Shown piece after piece: positions 1 through 5,429 of a stretch of DNA of 5,429 bases (position 1 is the stretch's first letter; every line of letters begins with the position of its first letter). Source of the DNA: Streptococcus oralis (GTDB lineage Bacteria; Bacillota; Bacilli; Lactobacillales; Streptococcaceae); assembly GCA_905370255.1 (NCBI GenBank), contig CAJPKC010000101.1, positions 1 to 5,429 of the forward strand. The letters are read 5' to 3'. The notes beneath the pieces are model-generated. The model saw only the letters and a program-made list of their open reading frames with translations, was not told the DNA's origin and searched no databases. Made by a program: the position numbers and the translations under genes.

Positions 1-1144
1 CAAGTCTGGCTATCCAAACGAAGGCCAGCCTGCCTTTATCACAGGTGGAAAACGTGATGTCAATACCATTTTTAAAAATCTCATTGCTCAACCAACCAAC
101 TTTGAAGCGGACAACCCAGGAGATGTTATTCAGTATATCGCAGCCCACGATAACTTGACCCTCTTTGACATCATTGCCCAATCTATCAAAAAAGACCCAA
201 GTAAGGCCGAAAACTATGCGGAAATCCATCGTCGTTTGCGACTTGGAAACCTCATGGTCTTAACAGCACAAGGAACACCATTTATCCACTCTGGTCAGGA
301 ATACGGACGTACCAAACAATTCTTGGACCCAGCCTACAAAACTCCTGTTTCAGAGGATAAGGTTCCAAACAAGTCCCACTTGTTGCGTGATAAAGACGGC
401 AATCCATTTGTCTATCCATACTTCATCCATGACTCTTATGACTCTAGCGATGCTGTCAACAAGTTTGACTGGACTAAGGCAACAGATAAAAAAGCATATC
501 CTGAAAATGTCAAGAGTCGTGACTACATGAAAGGTTTGATTGCCCTTCGTCAATCTACAGATGCCTTCCGACTCAAGAGTCTACAAGATATCAAGGAGCG
601 TGTCCGCCTCATTACTGTCCCAGGACAAAATGGTGTTGAAAAAGAAGACGTGGTCATCGGCTACCAAATTACTGCTCCAAATGGAGATATCTACGCTGTC
701 TTTGTCAATGCAGACGATAAAGAACGTGAATTCACTCTAGGAAGAGACTTTGCCCACTTGAGAAAGGCCGAAGTCTTGGCTGATGAAAACCAAGCAGGAC
801 CAGTAGGAATTGCCAACCCGCAAGGTCTCGAATGGACTGAAAAAGGCTTGCAATTGAACGCTCTCACTGCTGTCGTTCTCCGCTTGTCTCAAGGTGGTGC
901 CATTGTCGCTCCAGCTGTTGAAGAAAAGCCAGAATTTGATCTTTCTAGCTTGAAAGTAGAACAAAATCAGGCCCAAAACCTAGCTGTAAATCCTGAAACT
1001 CAAGAAACTGTTGTAGAGGCTCTTTCTCAAAAAGTCCTTCCAAACACAGGAACTGAAAACAAATCACCTCTTGCTCTTGCTGGATTCAGCATTCTGTCCC
1101 TTCTTGGACTTGGAAGCTTCCTAAAGAAAAAAGAGGAAAAATAG
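1..1144 (+). CDS. pulA: Cell-wall-anchored type I pullulanase, C-terminal part (5' end outside window)
   Basis: The reading frame is open from base 2 to the TAG at 1142-1144 and gives 380 residues, the C-terminal part of a surface pullulanase (called SpuA in pneumococcus, PulA in other streptococci). Such enzymes hydrolyse alpha-1,6 branches of pullulan, glycogen and starch outside the cell. Visible residues 45-51 (YIAAHDN) match conserved region IV of GH13 enzymes; the His and Asp (H49, D50) are the substrate-binding His and the transition-state-stabilising Asp. The following segment, with GTPFIHSGQEYGRTK, is typical of pullulanases. After the barrel come a beta-rich C-terminal domain (about residues 180-295), a spacer of about 50 residues, then LPNTG at residue 346, a hydrophobic stretch and the KKKEEK tail: a sortase A signal. 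The nucleophile and acid/base residues, the carbohydrate-binding modules and the signal peptide would lie upstream. The TTG at 155 falls inside region IV and is not a start. Family assignment is firm; substrate preference is inferred from the family. Confidence 0.95.
   Translation, partial: KSGYPNEGQPAFITGGKRDVNTIFKNLIAQPTNFEADNPGDVIQYIAAHDNLTLFDIIAQSIKKDPSKAENYAEIHRRLRLGNLMVLTAQGTPFIHSGQEYGRTKQFLDPAYKTPVSEDKVPNKSHLLRDKDGNPFVYPYFIHDSYDSSDAVNKFDWTKATDKKAYPENVKSRDYMKGLIALRQSTDAFRLKSLQDIKERVRLITVPGQNGVEKEDVVIGYQITAPNGDIYAVFVNADDKEREFTLGRDFAHLRKAEVLADENQAGPVGIANPQGLEWTEKGLQLNALTAVVLRLSQGGAIVAPAVEEKPEFDLSSLKVEQNQAQNLAVNPETQETVVEALSQKVLPNTGTENKSPLALAGFSILSLLGLGSFLKKKEEK
1037..1141 (+). other. Sortase cell-wall sorting signal of the pullulanase (LPNTG)
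   Basis: The last 35 codons encode LPNTG (1037-1051), a short polar linker, a hydrophobic segment of about 20 residues rich in Leu, Ala and Gly, and a charged tail KKKEEK. This is the standard order of a sortase A substrate: cleavage is expected between Thr and Gly, with linkage to peptidoglycan. It places the enzyme on the cell surface rather than free in the medium. Confidence 0.93.
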
Positions 1145-1186
1145 GGCTATAGACTTCAATAAGACAGCACGTCATAAATAATCAAT

Positions 1187-1220
1187 AAAAAAGCAAGAAC
1201 TAAAAAATTCTTGCTTTTTT
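1187..1220. terminator. Bidirectional intrinsic terminator between convergent genes
   Basis: The arms 1187-1199 (AAAAAAGCAAGAA) and 1208-1220 (TTCTTGCTTTTTT) are perfect 13-bp reverse complements around an 8-nt loop. The stem has an A run on its left arm and a T run on its right arm, so the transcript of either strand forms a hairpin ending in a U run. It lies 43 nt after the pullulanase stop and 27 nt after the stop of the minus-strand small gene, so it can end both. The GC core is short (GC plus flanking pairs); strength is not measurable here. Confidence 0.85.
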
Positions 1221-1246
1221 ACATGAGCGAGTTAAAATAGAGACTT

Positions 1247-1390
1247 TTATGACCAAAGAATTCCCTTATAAGATAAAAGAAGAGCTAGGAATAATAATCC
1301 GTAGAAGAACACAAAGAGCCACTTTAATGTCACACATAGAGCTACAAATTCACGGATAAAGGCTAATATATTTCCTGTAACAAGATACAT
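1247..1390 (-). CDS. Small hydrophobic protein, 47 residues, unknown function
   Basis: A complete minus-strand frame runs from ATG (1388-1390) to TAA (1247-1249). The start is supported by AAAGGAG at 1397-1403, six bases upstream. The product begins MYLVTGNILAFIREF. It has a first semi-hydrophobic stretch (residues 3-22, interrupted by R13-E14) and a strongly hydrophobic one (about 24-41, rich in Leu and Phe, with W24, F26, F28, F29 and Y30), then a short tail YKGILWS. It is probably a membrane protein with one or two helices. Only K23, R13 and K42 are basic and E14 is the single acid. It lies between the terminator of the Rrf2 gene and the shared terminator, so it forms its own short unit. 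The only promoter hint is a weak TATGAT at 1419-1424 without a good -35 box. I do not recognise the family; it does not look like Fst-type toxins. It could be a conserved streptococcal small protein or a remnant, but the intact frame, ribosome site and flanking terminators favour a real gene. Confidence 0.68.
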   Translation of the reverse strand: MYLVTGNILAFIREFVALCVTLKWLFVFFYGLLFLALLLSYKGILWS

Positions 1391-1396
1391 CTTCTT

Positions 1397-1403
1397 CTCC
1401 TTT
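1397..1403 (-). promoter_or_regulatory. Ribosome binding site of the 47-residue gene
   Basis: The minus strand reads AAAGGAG followed by AAGAAG and then ATG. The match to the anti-Shine-Dalgarno sequence and the 6-nt spacing are what single out this short frame as a likely gene and fix its start. Confidence 0.7.
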
Positions 1404-1437
1404 ATCTAATTACATTTCATCATAATTAGCCACATAG

Positions 1438-1461
1438 AAAAAGAGGACCTTAGGTCCTCTT
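1438..1461 (-). terminator. Intrinsic terminator of the Rrf2-family gene
   Basis: Arms 1441-1450 (AAGAGGACCT) and 1452-1461 (AGGTCCTCTT) are perfect 10-bp reverse complements around one base, so the real loop is formed by the innermost few bases. On the minus strand the hairpin is followed by a run of five T (1438-1442, partly inside the arm), and it starts only four bases after the Rrf2 stop codon. On the plus strand it is followed by TAACTTT, a poor U run, so the minus direction is favoured. It separates the Rrf2 gene from the small gene downstream. Confidence 0.85.
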
Positions 1462-1465
1462 AACT

Positions 1466-1897
1466 TTAGATTCTTGCTTCTGCATCTGCCACTACTCGGG
1501 CCAGACTAGTTTGGCTTAATTCTTCTTCCATGGCTTCTTGAATTTTATCTAACTTTTCATCTAAAACCCCATGGATGTTAGCTCCTACTGGACAGTCAGG
1601 ATTAGGATTATCATGGAAACTAAAGAGTTGTCCAGTCTTTCCAAGGCATTCCACCGCTTGATAAATATCCAAAAGACTGATATCCTCAAGATTTTTGATA
1701 ATCTCTGTCCCTCCAGTTCCACGCGCGACGGAAATCAAGTCTGCTTTTTTCAGTTGGGACAAAATTTTTCGGATAATAACAGGATTGACTCCAACACTAC
1801 TAGCCAGAAAATCACTGGTCACCTTGCTTTCCTTCCCTTTTAGGGCAATGATTACCAACATATGTGTCGCAATGGTAAATCGACTTGAAATTTGCAT
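1466..1897 (-). CDS. Rrf2-family transcriptional regulator (YwnA-like), 143 residues
   Basis: This is a DNA-binding regulator of the Rrf2 family, acting as a cytoplasmic dimer. Residues 1-20 (MQISSRFTIATHMLVIIALK) fit the usual N-terminal helix. A winged helix-turn-helix follows at about 27-55 (SVGVNPVIIRKILSQLKKADL), with the wing at 57-66 (VARGTGGTEI). The C-terminal part carries the long dimer helix (about 111-135). IscR and NsrR hold an Fe-S cluster with three Cys near residues 92-105; here the whole protein has only C84 and C102, the latter in NPNPDCPVGANIH. That resembles the cluster-free YwnA group, from memory. The start at ATG 1895-1897 has a perfect AGGAGG seven bases upstream (1905-1910). 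A consensus promoter lies directly ahead and a terminator directly behind, so the gene can be expressed on its own, though it also sits 59 nt after the phosphoesterase with no terminator between. Target genes and signal are unknown. Family assignment is firm; the subgroup is likely. Confidence 0.92.
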   Translation of the reverse strand: MQISSRFTIATHMLVIIALKGKESKVTSDFLASSVGVNPVIIRKILSQLKKADLISVARGTGGTEIIKNLEDISLLDIYQAVECLGKTGQLFSFHDNPNPDCPVGANIHGVLDEKLDKIQEAMEEELSQTSLARVVADAEARI

Positions 1898-1932
1898 GTT
1901 CTATCCTCCTATTGAGCTGATATCCTTTATTT

Positions 1933-1960
1933 ATTATAGCCCATCTAGTTGTAATGTCAA
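1933..1960 (-). promoter_or_regulatory. Sigma-A promoter of the Rrf2-family gene
   Basis: On the minus strand a perfect TTGACA (1955-1960) and a perfect TATAAT (1933-1938) are separated by 16 bases. Transcription would begin near 1926, leaving a leader of about 28 nt with AGGAGG. The -35 box contains the TGA stop codon of the phosphoesterase gene (1957-1959), so the promoter is partly embedded in the preceding gene. Confidence 0.85.
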
Positions 1961-2796
1961 TAGTTACTACTAAGCCAATCATCAAGCTCTTCATCATGTC
2001 CCTGATCTTGAGCAATCGCATGCAAAAACTCTTGATTATGGGTATGGTGGATTCCATTGACTAAACTTTCATAGTAAACTTGGAAGTAAGGGAGTTTCAG
2101 ATCCTTAGCGAGTTGGAGTTCTTTCTCAATGTCATAGGAAACCCGCCGAAAGTCAACATCTTTCAAACCCGATTCATCAAACTCTAGAATAGCATACATG
2201 GCCCGGAGATCCTTTCGAAGATTGGCTTGCAAAAAGAAGGGTTGGCCGATAGAACCCGGATTCAAGATGAGCTCTCCACCACTTCCATATCGGAAAAATT
2301 GTTGGTGGATATGACCATAGACGGCTAGATCACAAGGGGGATTGGTTACGAGGCGATCAAAATCTTTCTGGTCTCCTATATGGATCAATTCGCGTCCCCA
2401 GTTTTTGTCTGGCAGATGATGGGTGATGCCCACTATTAAGCCAGAAACTTCCCGATGCACTTGCATGGGCAGACTTTGCATGGCCTCTATTTCTTCTGGA
2501 CGAATTTCTTCTAAGATATACTGACAATGGCGCATCAAATAACGGTGACTAGCCCTTGATGGATCCAGCATCCCCTTCATCGCTCGCCACAAGCTATCTT
2601 CCCAATTTCCTAAAATCTGTACGGTGATAGGCAATTCTTCAAGTAGGTTCAAAAGATGTCGTCTACCAGTCCCCGGCATAAGGACATCCCCTAATAACCA
2701 GTATTCTTCTACACCTGCCCGCTTGGCATCTTCAAGCACAGCCTCTAAAGCAGTTGTATTCCCATGTATATCCGAAAGCAAAGCAATTTTTGTCAT
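1957..2796 (-). CDS. Calcineurin-like metallophosphoesterase (YfcE/Metallophos_2 type), 279 residues
   Basis: This is a cytoplasmic two-metal phosphoesterase, probably a phosphodiesterase; the substrate is not known. The family motifs are all present in order: D9 and H11 in SDIHGN, G36-D37 in LLGDV, G63-N64 in LGNWED, H126-H127 in GITHHLPD, and H162 and H164 in YGHIHQQ, followed by NPGSIGQPF at 179-187. D9, H11, D37, N64, H126 or H127, H162 and H164 are the expected metal ligands. The core ends near residue 210. About 70 further residues follow, including LPYFQVYYESLVNGIHH and an acidic end (DEELDDW), so the protein is longer than the ~180-residue YfcE proteins. The start ATG at 2794-2796 has AAGGAG seven bases upstream. 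An extended -10 promoter lies just ahead. The stop TGA overlaps the -35 box of the Rrf2 gene and there is no terminator between the two, so co-transcription is likely. Family is firm; the cellular role is open. Confidence 0.93.
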   Translation of the reverse strand: MTKIALLSDIHGNTTALEAVLEDAKRAGVEEYWLLGDVLMPGTGRRHLLNLLEELPITVQILGNWEDSLWRAMKGMLDPSRASHRYLMRHCQYILEEIRPEEIEAMQSLPMQVHREVSGLIVGITHHLPDKNWGRELIHIGDQKDFDRLVTNPPCDLAVYGHIHQQFFRYGSGGELILNPGSIGQPFFLQANLRKDLRAMYAILEFDESGLKDVDFRRVSYDIEKELQLAKDLKLPYFQVYYESLVNGIHHTHNQEFLHAIAQDQGHDEELDDWLSSNY

Positions 2797-2814
2797 GTCT
2801 CTTCTCCTTCTCTC

Positions 2815-2823
2815 ATTATACCA
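2815..2823 (-). promoter_or_regulatory. Extended -10 promoter of the metallophosphoesterase gene
   Basis: The minus strand reads TGGTATAAT (2823 to 2815), a perfect -10 box with the TGN extension. The best -35 candidate at 16-17 bp spacing (TGGAAG or GTGGAA, within 2837-2843) is weak, as is usual with extended -10 promoters. Transcription would begin about 2808, at the edge of the ribosome site AAGGAG (2804-2809), giving a leader of only about 12 nt. The promoter directly abuts the terminator of the permease gene. Confidence 0.72.
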
Positions 2824-2830
2824 AAGCTCT

Positions 2831-2859
2831 AAAAAACTTCCACCCTAGGGTAGAAGTTT
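2831..2859 (-). terminator. Intrinsic terminator of the ABC permease gene
   Basis: Arms 2834-2846 and 2847-2859 form a 13-bp inverted repeat centred on ACCCTAGGGT. The one non-Watson-Crick position (2841/2852) is a G-U pair in the minus-strand transcript but a C-A mismatch in the plus-strand one. On the minus strand the hairpin runs into six T (2831-2836). It starts seven bases after the permease stop codon. The hairpin has almost no spacer, so the loop must come from the central CTAG. Confidence 0.87.
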
Positions 2860-2865
2860 CTTTTT

Positions 2866-5429
2866 TTATTCAACAGATTTCAAAGCCTCCAGCATGTCTA
2901 CCTTACGAAGATGATGATTAACCAAGATTCCTAAGCTAGCTAGGATCAGAATGACGCCAGCGATAGGATAAAGATAGACACCAAGGGCTACCCGCGGATA
3001 GAAGAGAATGGCATCTGGGGCGATCATGGCAATCAAGAAGCGATGGAGATAAAAACCTCCTAGCAAACCCAATCCTATCCCTACAAGAGACAAGAGGATG
3101 GTTTCTCGATAAATATAAAGGGTAACTTCTTGATGATGGAAGCCGAGGACCTTAATGGTGGATAACTCACGGATTCGTTCTGCCACATTGATATTGGTCA
3201 AATTATACAAAATAACCATCGCTAGCAAAATAGATACCAGAACTAAAATCATCATGGTCTTATTCAATGATTGGGCTACAGAACTGAAGAGAGAAATCAA
3301 GGAAGTATTTTGCGTAACAGCAAGCACCGCCCCTTCTTCCATCATGTCCCGACTGACCTTCTGGACGAACTGCTGAGAAGAAGACTGTAATCGGACCAAA
3401 TAGGCATTCATATTAGCGCTTTTTCCATAGGTTTTCTGATAGGTCGCTTGATTCATATAGACAAAATGGCCTACATAATTTTCGGTAATCGCAACCACCC
3501 TAATCGTATGGCCATCTATCCGCAATTCATCCCCAACGCCCACCTTGGCCAGCTGCGCTAATTTGCTAGTAATTACCGCCCCATTGGATAGGTCGAGTCT
3601 TCCCCCTTCTGAGCGGAGACTGATAAAGGGTTCCAAGCTGTCTTTAGAGGACACCATTAAGGTCATGCTTTGTTTTCCACGTCCTGATGGATAAGAAGCC
3701 TCCACTTGTTTTGTAAAAATGGCTTCTGTCTCTTTAATATCTGCTTGCTTCAAGCGCTTCTTCAAGGATTCTTCCTCTTCGTCTGTCAGACTGGATTTGG
3801 TCGAGAGAATCATATCATACTTGAGGATTTCCCCAAACTGACGTTGGGGCACACCACCGACTGAGGATTGAATACCAAGACCCGCAAAGAGAAGAGCAAC
3901 CGAACCAGCAACACCAAAAATGGTCATCACCATCCGCTGTTTATAGCGAAAAATATTTCTAGCGGTCACCTTTTGGGTGAAACTCAGACGTTTCCATAAA
4001 AACGGAAGGCGTTCGAGAAAAATACTGGATCCAGAAACTGGCGGTTTTGGAAGAAGGAGGTGACTGGCTTCTTCCTTCAACTCTCTCTTAGCGACTAGAT
4101 AAGCTGGAAAGACGCTAGAAAGAAGGGAGAGCCCCAAGGCTAATAAGCTATAAGACTCATAAAAATACTGTCGACTAGTGCCTACGACCATCCCCTGCGT
4201 AATAATTTGCGAAATGGTTCCTGATAAAACATAATGACCGAGAAGAGTTCCGATGCCTGTCCCAACTGTTCCAGCAACCAAGCCATACAAGAGGAACTTT
4301 GCCAAGATATCTTTTGTTCGATAGCCCAAGGCTTTGAACAAGCCCGCATGGCTCCGTTCTTCGTCAACAAAACGAGTCATGGTCGTAAACGTGACCATGG
4401 CCGCGACTGCGTAGAGTACCACAGGAAATAGATTGCCTACGGCGGAGATACTGGCACTGGCATTACTATACATGAGGTAACCCTGGCCACCTGGAATGGT
4501 TTTTCGATCATAGACATGATAGTTTGGTTGCTCTAGATTTTTCAGATCTTCCTTGGCCTTTTCCAGGTCCTTCTGTTTAGTTGCTAGTTCCGATTCACCT
4601 GTCTGAATGTTGACCAATTGCTGATCTAGTTGCTTTTGAGCTTTTGCCAACTCGAGTCGCCTTGTTTCTAGTTCTTCCTTGGGCAAGAGTGTAGACAGTT
4701 GATTCAGTTTATTGGATTGCTCCGTCAATTGTGTCTGTGCTTGACCTGCCTTTTCGCGTGCGTCTGCTAACTGTTTGTTGGCAGCATTAAGTTCTTCTTG
4801 CCCTTTTTGGATCTTTTGTTTCCCATCAGCCTGTAGCTTTCGATAGCGCTCCTGACCATTTCCAGCTAAGAGTTCTTCCAGGTCCTTTTGATGGGAGGCC
4901 AGACGATCTTGATAACTAGTCGAGAATGGATTGAGCCCCCTCAAATCATCAAACCGAATCCGAGCAAGGCTATAAACAGGACTAGTAAAGGATTCTTTTG
5001 AGAGGACGCCATAGGCATCCAAGGAACCACTCCCACTCCTAGCTTGTCCCAAGTCTTTTTCGGACCACATCTCAGCAGACTTTACAAAGCCAACAATTCG
5101 ATAGTTTTTTGTCTTTAAAACAGATGGACTTCCAGCTTTTTCATGTATCCTTAGCTGATCCCCAATCTGGTAACGATCTTTCCAAAACGCTGCTAGAGCG
5201 ACCTCATCTTCCTTCTGCGGAAGCCGTCCTGAAGCCAGCTGAAAGCGTGAGATGGTTTCTGGAATGGAAAAAAGTCGAACAGCTTCGTCCTTTCCGTCAA
5301 GCGTCACATCTGTCAGGTAGGAAAACTCCAAGCTGGCCCCCGTCAATCCTTGTAGCTCTTCTTGGTCAGTCTTATCCAAACCAAGATCTCCCATGACAGC
5401 TAGGTCCAACATTTCTTGTTGGTCTATAA
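2866..5429 (-). CDS. Large FtsX-type ABC transporter permease (5' end outside window)
   Basis: The frame is open from the right edge to TAA at 2866-2868: about 853 residues, the C-terminal three quarters or so of a duplicated FtsX/MacB-type permease. In order (numbering from the first whole codon): an extracytoplasmic domain (1-195); a long Gln/Lys/Glu/Leu-rich coiled coil (about 195-298); three membrane segments (about 327-347, 375-401, 426-446); a linker; a fourth (499-519) after the motif RNIFRYKQR; a second extracytoplasmic domain (520-720); and three final segments (725-745, 777-794, 813-835). With one missing N-terminal helix this gives the usual 1+3+1+3 plan. Both halves carry the FtsX signature in the first cytoplasmic loop: FKALGYRTKDI and IKVLGFHHQEV. 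Such permeases work with a separate ATPase in lipid or peptide export, antimicrobial-peptide resistance or mechanical signalling to the wall. The substrate cannot be told. No ATPase gene is in the window; it would be expected beyond the right edge. The ATG at 5410-5412 is internal, since five codons upstream of it stay open. Confidence 0.93.
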   Translation of the reverse strand, partial: IDQQEMLDLAVMGDLGLDKTDQEELQGLTGASLEFSYLTDVTLDGKDEAVRLFSIPETISRFQLASGRLPQKEDEVALAAFWKDRYQIGDQLRIHEKAGSPSVLKTKNYRIVGFVKSAEMWSEKDLGQARSGSGSLDAYGVLSKESFTSPVYSLARIRFDDLRGLNPFSTSYQDRLASHQKDLEELLAGNGQERYRKLQADGKQKIQKGQEELNAANKQLADAREKAGQAQTQLTEQSNKLNQLSTLLPKEELETRRLELAKAQKQLDQQLVNIQTGESELATKQKDLEKAKEDLKNLEQPNYHVYDRKTIPGGQGYLMYSNASASISAVGNLFPVVLYAVAAMVTFTTMTRFVDEERSHAGLFKALGYRTKDILAKFLLYGLVAGTVGTGIGTLLGHYVLSGTISQIITQGMVVGTSRQYFYESYSLLALGLSLLSSVFPAYLVAKRELKEEASHLLLPKPPVSGSSIFLERLPFLWKRLSFTQKVTARNIFRYKQRMVMTIFGVAGSVALLFAGLGIQSSVGGVPQRQFGEILKYDMILSTKSSLTDEEEESLKKRLKQADIKETEAIFTKQVEASYPSGRGKQSMTLMVSSKDSLEPFISLRSEGGRLDLSNGAVITSKLAQLAKVGVGDELRIDGHTIRVVAITENYVGHFVYMNQATYQKTYGKSANMNAYLVRLQSSSQQFVQKVSRDMMEEGAVLAVTQNTSLISLFSSVAQSLNKTMMILVLVSILLAMVILYNLTNINVAERIRELSTIKVLGFHHQEVTLYIYRETILLSLVGIGLGLLGGFYLHRFLIAMIAPDAILFYPRVALGVYLYPIAGVILILASLGILVNHHLRKVDMLEALKSVE

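Noticed and set aside
155..1144. A gene starting at TTG 155
   Set aside because: The same frame is open back to base 2 and encodes conserved pullulanase sequence, including the His-Asp of region IV just before 155; the apparent start is internal.
1419..1424. TATGAT as the -10 box of the small gene
   Set aside because: No acceptable -35 sequence lies at 15-18 bp and there is no TGN extension; too weak to list as a promoter.
1571..1973. Plus-strand frames opposite the Rrf2 gene and promoter
   Set aside because: They overlap a gene with clear family motifs, ribosome site, promoter and terminator; their products show no recognisable domain.
1911..1975. Short dyads near the Rrf2 promoter (TAGT-A-ACTA; TTG-N6-CAA across the -35 box) as the operator
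   Set aside because: The arms are only 3-4 bp and the sequence does not match an Rrf2-type operator I know, so they could be chance.
4515..4840. The Lys/Glu/Gln-rich stretch in the permease as a DNA tandem repeat
   Set aside because: The heptad-like pattern is at the protein level only; no repeated nucleotide unit is visible.
5109..5396. A 95-residue plus-strand frame opposite the permease
   Set aside because: It is the complement of a well-supported coding region and has no convincing ribosome site or domain.
2866..5412. The ATG at 5410-5412 as the true permease start
   Set aside because: The frame stays open to the window edge (codons for IDQQE precede it), and the protein would lack the N-terminal membrane helix that this family needs.

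Overview
This 5.4 kb window looks like part of a low-GC Gram-positive chromosome, most likely a Streptococcus of the mitis/sanguinis/pneumoniae type. The evidence is a type I pullulanase with an LPNTG sortase signal, strong AGGAGG-type ribosome sites, consensus sigma-A promoters and compact hairpin-plus-T terminators. The species cannot be fixed from the sequence.

Layout. Positions 1-1144 (+) hold the C-terminal 380 residues of a cell-wall-anchored pullulanase; its start lies before the window. All other genes are on the minus strand and converge on it. Reading that strand from the right edge, the order is: (1) the last ~853 residues of a very large FtsX-type ABC transporter permease (2866 to the window edge, 5' end missing), closed by its own terminator; (2) a 279-residue calcineurin-like metallophosphoesterase (1957-2796) with an extended -10 promoter pressed against that terminator; (3) a 143-residue Rrf2-family regulator (1466-1897) whose near-perfect promoter lies partly inside the end of the phosphoesterase gene, followed by its own terminator; (4) a 47-residue hydrophobic protein (1247-1390) with a clear ribosome site. 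A 13-bp perfect hairpin with A and T runs on both flanks (1187-1220) separates the convergent units and can terminate both.

How the genes relate. The pullulanase degrades alpha-glucans (pullulan, glycogen, starch fragments) at the cell surface and has no evident functional link to the rest. No terminator is visible between the phosphoesterase and the Rrf2 gene, so read-through is likely, with the internal promoter giving the regulator extra or independent expression. The permease is insulated from them by a terminator; its ATPase partner is not in the window and probably lies upstream of it, beyond the right edge.

No mobile element, CRISPR array, tRNA or rRNA is visible, and no stretch over 300 bases lacks a gene. 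I see no clear new multi-gene system. The observations most worth a second look are the small membrane protein, the cysteine pattern of the Rrf2 protein, and the overlapping promoter and terminator arrangements.
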